The notes under the pieces: generated by a model | Told to the model about the DNA's origin: nothing | What the model saw: only the letters and a program-made list of their open reading frames with translations | The model's database searches: none | Made by a program: the position numbers and the translations under genes | From: Macquaria australasica | Taxonomy: Eukaryota > Chordata > Actinopteri > Centrarchiformes > Percichthyidae | Direction: 5' to 3' | Length of the DNA stretch: 64,000 nucleotides | NCBI GenBank assembly: GCA_005408345.1 | Contig: SEMN01000335.1 | Span: forward strand, 467,849 to 531,848 | Shown here: positions 61,906 to 64,000 of the stretch, one piece after another | Layout of the letters: every line of letters begins with the position of its first letter | Position numbering within the stretch: the stretch's first letter is position 1

Positions 61906-61999
61906 ACCATTCTGTTTCTCAGTATTAAGGATTATCTATGTGTTGGTAGGATAAATAGTGAGAGATCACACCTGAACCAAAACTTACATAATTTGTGTA

Positions 62000-62570
62000 C
62001 AGGCATGTGAAGTATGAAAGAAGTATTCACATCCTTTTCTAACATAATAGTATCAATACCACAATGTAAAAATACTCTATTAAGTAAAAGGCATATATAC
62101 TAGTATATATATAGTATATACAGTATACATACTATACATAGTTTGTATTATATTTTTTTGTTTGTATTATATTCGCTTTTTCATTTGGGCTTCAAACAGG
62201 TATTTAAGGAGACCGCCTAAAAAGTTTAGAGGGGAGATTTCTTTTTGGTGGAGTTCCTGACAACTGACAGACATCTGGAATGTGACAATGGGCTCCAAGT
62301 GCTTCTTTGTCAGGGTTCACAAGCCACACATGTTGGATACAACTGATCTTGAACAATTTATTTTATAAACTTATCATACGTATTTTTATGCACCATCTTA
62401 ATCTTAAAAGTAACTAGTAACTAAAACTGTCAAATAAATAAAGTGGAGTAAAAAGTACATTATTTGTCCCTGAAGTGTAGTGCAGTAGAATTATAAAGTA
62501 GCTGAAAAGAAATCAAGTAAAGTACAAGTACCTCAACATTGTAACTGTAGTTAGTTATTTTCCACCACTG
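62000..62570. mobile_element. hAT-like element, third large copy, with the internal extra block
   Basis: The left part 'aagtattcacatccttttct' and the right end 'tccaccactg' match the 26340 family. The internal part (about 62165-62330, 'gtttagaggggagatttc', 'tttttggtggagttcctgac') matches the extra block of the 55011 copy. Confidence 0.7.
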
Positions 62571-62574
62571 TGTG

Positions 62575-63005
62575 AACCCACAAACAGACTAATTAGAGAC
62601 TGTGTGTCATAACTTTATCTTCCAGACTGCGTACTGATGGAGTGTGTAGAACTATTAAACTCAGCAATTACTGAGATACTGAGTCAGAATTATGAGACAT
62701 GGAAGTTGTTATTATGAGATACTAAATTATCACAAGATAACATTCAATATTTTTTCTTTGATGAATGCAATGCGCTTCCAGAAAGTAGGCTAAGAGAGGA
62801 CACTGAAGCAGTTTGTCAGCATGACTCATACTGTATACTGTAAATGCTGTAATTGCTCATTTGCATTCCCCAGAGATGGTAAATGGGTTAACTTGTATTG
62901 GCAACTTTGCATGCCAACTCAGATTGCAAGATTATGGTTTATTTGGTTTGCTGTATCAGATAATTGCCAAAATAAAAATTAACAGCACAATAAAGGTTTT
63001 TTTTA
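62575..63005. other. Intergenic stretch downstream of col6a3
   Basis: No gene seen. Confidence 0.45.
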
Positions 63006-63009
63006 TATA

Positions 63010-63186
63010 TATATCTTGTTATTGCTTTTATTGTGAATCAAAGGTTACTCCCTATAATTGATTATCTGTTATATTCATTGGGACTTGATGTCTTGTTACA
63101 TGTATTCTCTACTGAAGAAAAGCCACCCTGCAGCATAATCCACAGCGCTGCTTTCACTCAGGTGTTTCCCTTCATTCGTCAGGCAC
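63010..63186 (-). CDS. col6a3: col6a3 last exon (end of coding plus 3' UTR)
   Basis: After a TGCACAG acceptor (AG at 63188-63187) the sequence reads GT GCC TGA. This completes a split Gly codon, adds Ala and stops at 63181-63179. The protein would then end KPGA soon after the Kunitz domain. Human COL6A3 likewise ends a few residues beyond that domain. The intron before it would be only 63 nt. The rest of the exon is 3' UTR to the AATAAA signal. Confidence 0.55.
63027..63032 (-). terminator. col6a3: Candidate col6a3 polyadenylation signal
   Basis: AATAAA on the minus strand, about 150 bases downstream of the inferred stop codon (63181-63179). Confidence 0.5.
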
Positions 63187-63249
63187 CTGTGCATTGACAA
63201 TAACTGATCACTGAAACTGGGAGATTATTACCATGAACAAGACATGTAC

Positions 63250-63435
63250 CTGGTTTTCCACAAGCCTTCACACACTGCTCATGCGTGTCAAAGCGATTCT
63301 GGTTTCCACCGCAGCCTCCATACCAGAAGCGTGTGCAGCTCTTGCTAGGGGCATCATAGTGCCACTTGAGGACAAATTTGGCACAAGTACCTTCCTCTTT
63401 GGAAAGCTGGCAAATGTCCACGGCTGTAGAGGCCA
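63250..63435 (-). CDS. col6a3: Collagen alpha-3(VI) chain, C-terminal Kunitz/BPTI domain exon (partial gene)
   Basis: This 186-bp exon on the minus strand is flanked by a TTCCTTCACAG acceptor and a GTACAT donor, phase 1 on both sides as usual for an exchangeable Kunitz module. It encodes one complete domain with the six cysteines in BPTI order, starting 'DICQLSKEEGTCAKFVLKWH' and including 'CTRFWYGGCGGNQNRF' and 'CVKAC'. This is close to the C5 domain of collagen VI alpha-3, which is cleaved off as the endotrophin-containing fragment in mammals. Collagen VI forms beaded microfibrils around muscle and other cells. The position downstream of cops8 on the opposite strand matches human 2q37. Other Kunitz genes (TFPI, APP family) are less likely. 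The rest of the gene lies beyond 64000. Confidence 0.88.
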
Positions 63436-64000
63436 CTGTGAAGGAAGTGACAAAGAATAACAATCAAGGGAAGTATAAGAACACATGAAGAGCACATATC
63501 TCTGGCAAGGGTGCATGCTTTAACTAATTGTAAATACAGTAAATAAGATGTTGAATATGAACAACAATGAGCAGTGCAATCAGCAGTAAATATATCATTA
63601 CCATTATACATACTGACTAGTAATGAAGAGATGATGGCAGTATTTTGCCAGTGACCTGTTTGTGTTGTGGAATGGAAATCGGTATAATGCTTATAAATGT
63701 TTCAAGGAAAGAACAAAAGCACTTCCATCACAGCAGACTTTTATTCGTCCATAATCATGAGATATAGCACATTTAGTTTAGAGTAGACTTTGTATTACTG
63801 TGAGTATCTTGTGCCAATTTACTCCATCGCTGACGAGGTACTGACAAATTGAACTTGCTCTGTATGAGAACTGTTGCCAAAAAACAATGAACCAGTGAAC
63901 AAGGCTTTCCATTCATTTTCTCCGTGGTTATGACTTGGCTCACTCCTGTGACAAAAGCATAACCTTCTCATTTTCCATGCTTGGCTTTTTACATGTTCCG
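63436..64000 (-). other. col6a3: col6a3 intron, partial
   Basis: No further exon could be recognised on the minus strand before the window ends. It is inferred to be the intron upstream of the Kunitz exon. Confidence 0.5.

Noticed and set aside
1..64000. CRISPR arrays, bacterial operons, phage or integrated viral genes
   Set aside because: None seen. All repeats are microsatellites or eukaryotic transposable elements, and genes have spliceosomal introns.

Overview
This is vertebrate genomic DNA, almost certainly from a ray-finned (percomorph-type) teleost. The grounds are long AT-rich non-coding stretches, spliced genes with GT-AG introns, CA/GT and GA microsatellites, L2-like LINE fragments, and many short non-autonomous DNA transposons of kinds I recognise as common in spiny-rayed fish. 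Only three protein-coding loci and one tRNA can be supported.

Region 1-28.9 kb is intergenic. It is filled with LINE 3' ends, TTAA-flanked and hAT-like miniature elements, a 517-bp element with long inverted termini, microsatellites and homopolymer G runs. I see no host gene in it.

Region 28.9-39.0 kb holds cops8 (COP9 signalosome subunit 8) on the + strand. Seven coding exons with in-phase splice sites give a 191-residue protein. Its fourth intron contains a complete, intronless, same-strand MuRF/TRIM63-like E3 ligase gene (33171-34220): a gene nested inside a gene, and probably an old retrocopy.

Region 39.0-63.0 kb is again intergenic. It holds one intact tRNA-Ile(AAT) at 41316-41389, several dispersed repeats (some nested), a hairpin element near 57.1 kb and a polypurine tract.

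Region 63.0-64.0 kb carries the 3' end of a minus-strand gene: an exon encoding a Kunitz/BPTI domain that matches the C-terminal domain of collagen VI alpha-3 (col6a3). The cops8(+)/col6a3(-) convergent arrangement matches the vertebrate order known from human 2q37, which supports both assignments.

The genes do not form a pathway. cops8 acts in cullin deneddylation and the nested MuRF-like gene encodes a muscle ubiquitin ligase, so both belong to the ubiquitin system, but nothing in the sequence shows that they are functionally linked. No bacterial-type system, CRISPR array or virus-derived gene is visible. The most notable items are the nested trim63-like gene, the tiny frame-neutral last intron of col6a3, and the set of transposon copies whose comparison reveals nested insertions.
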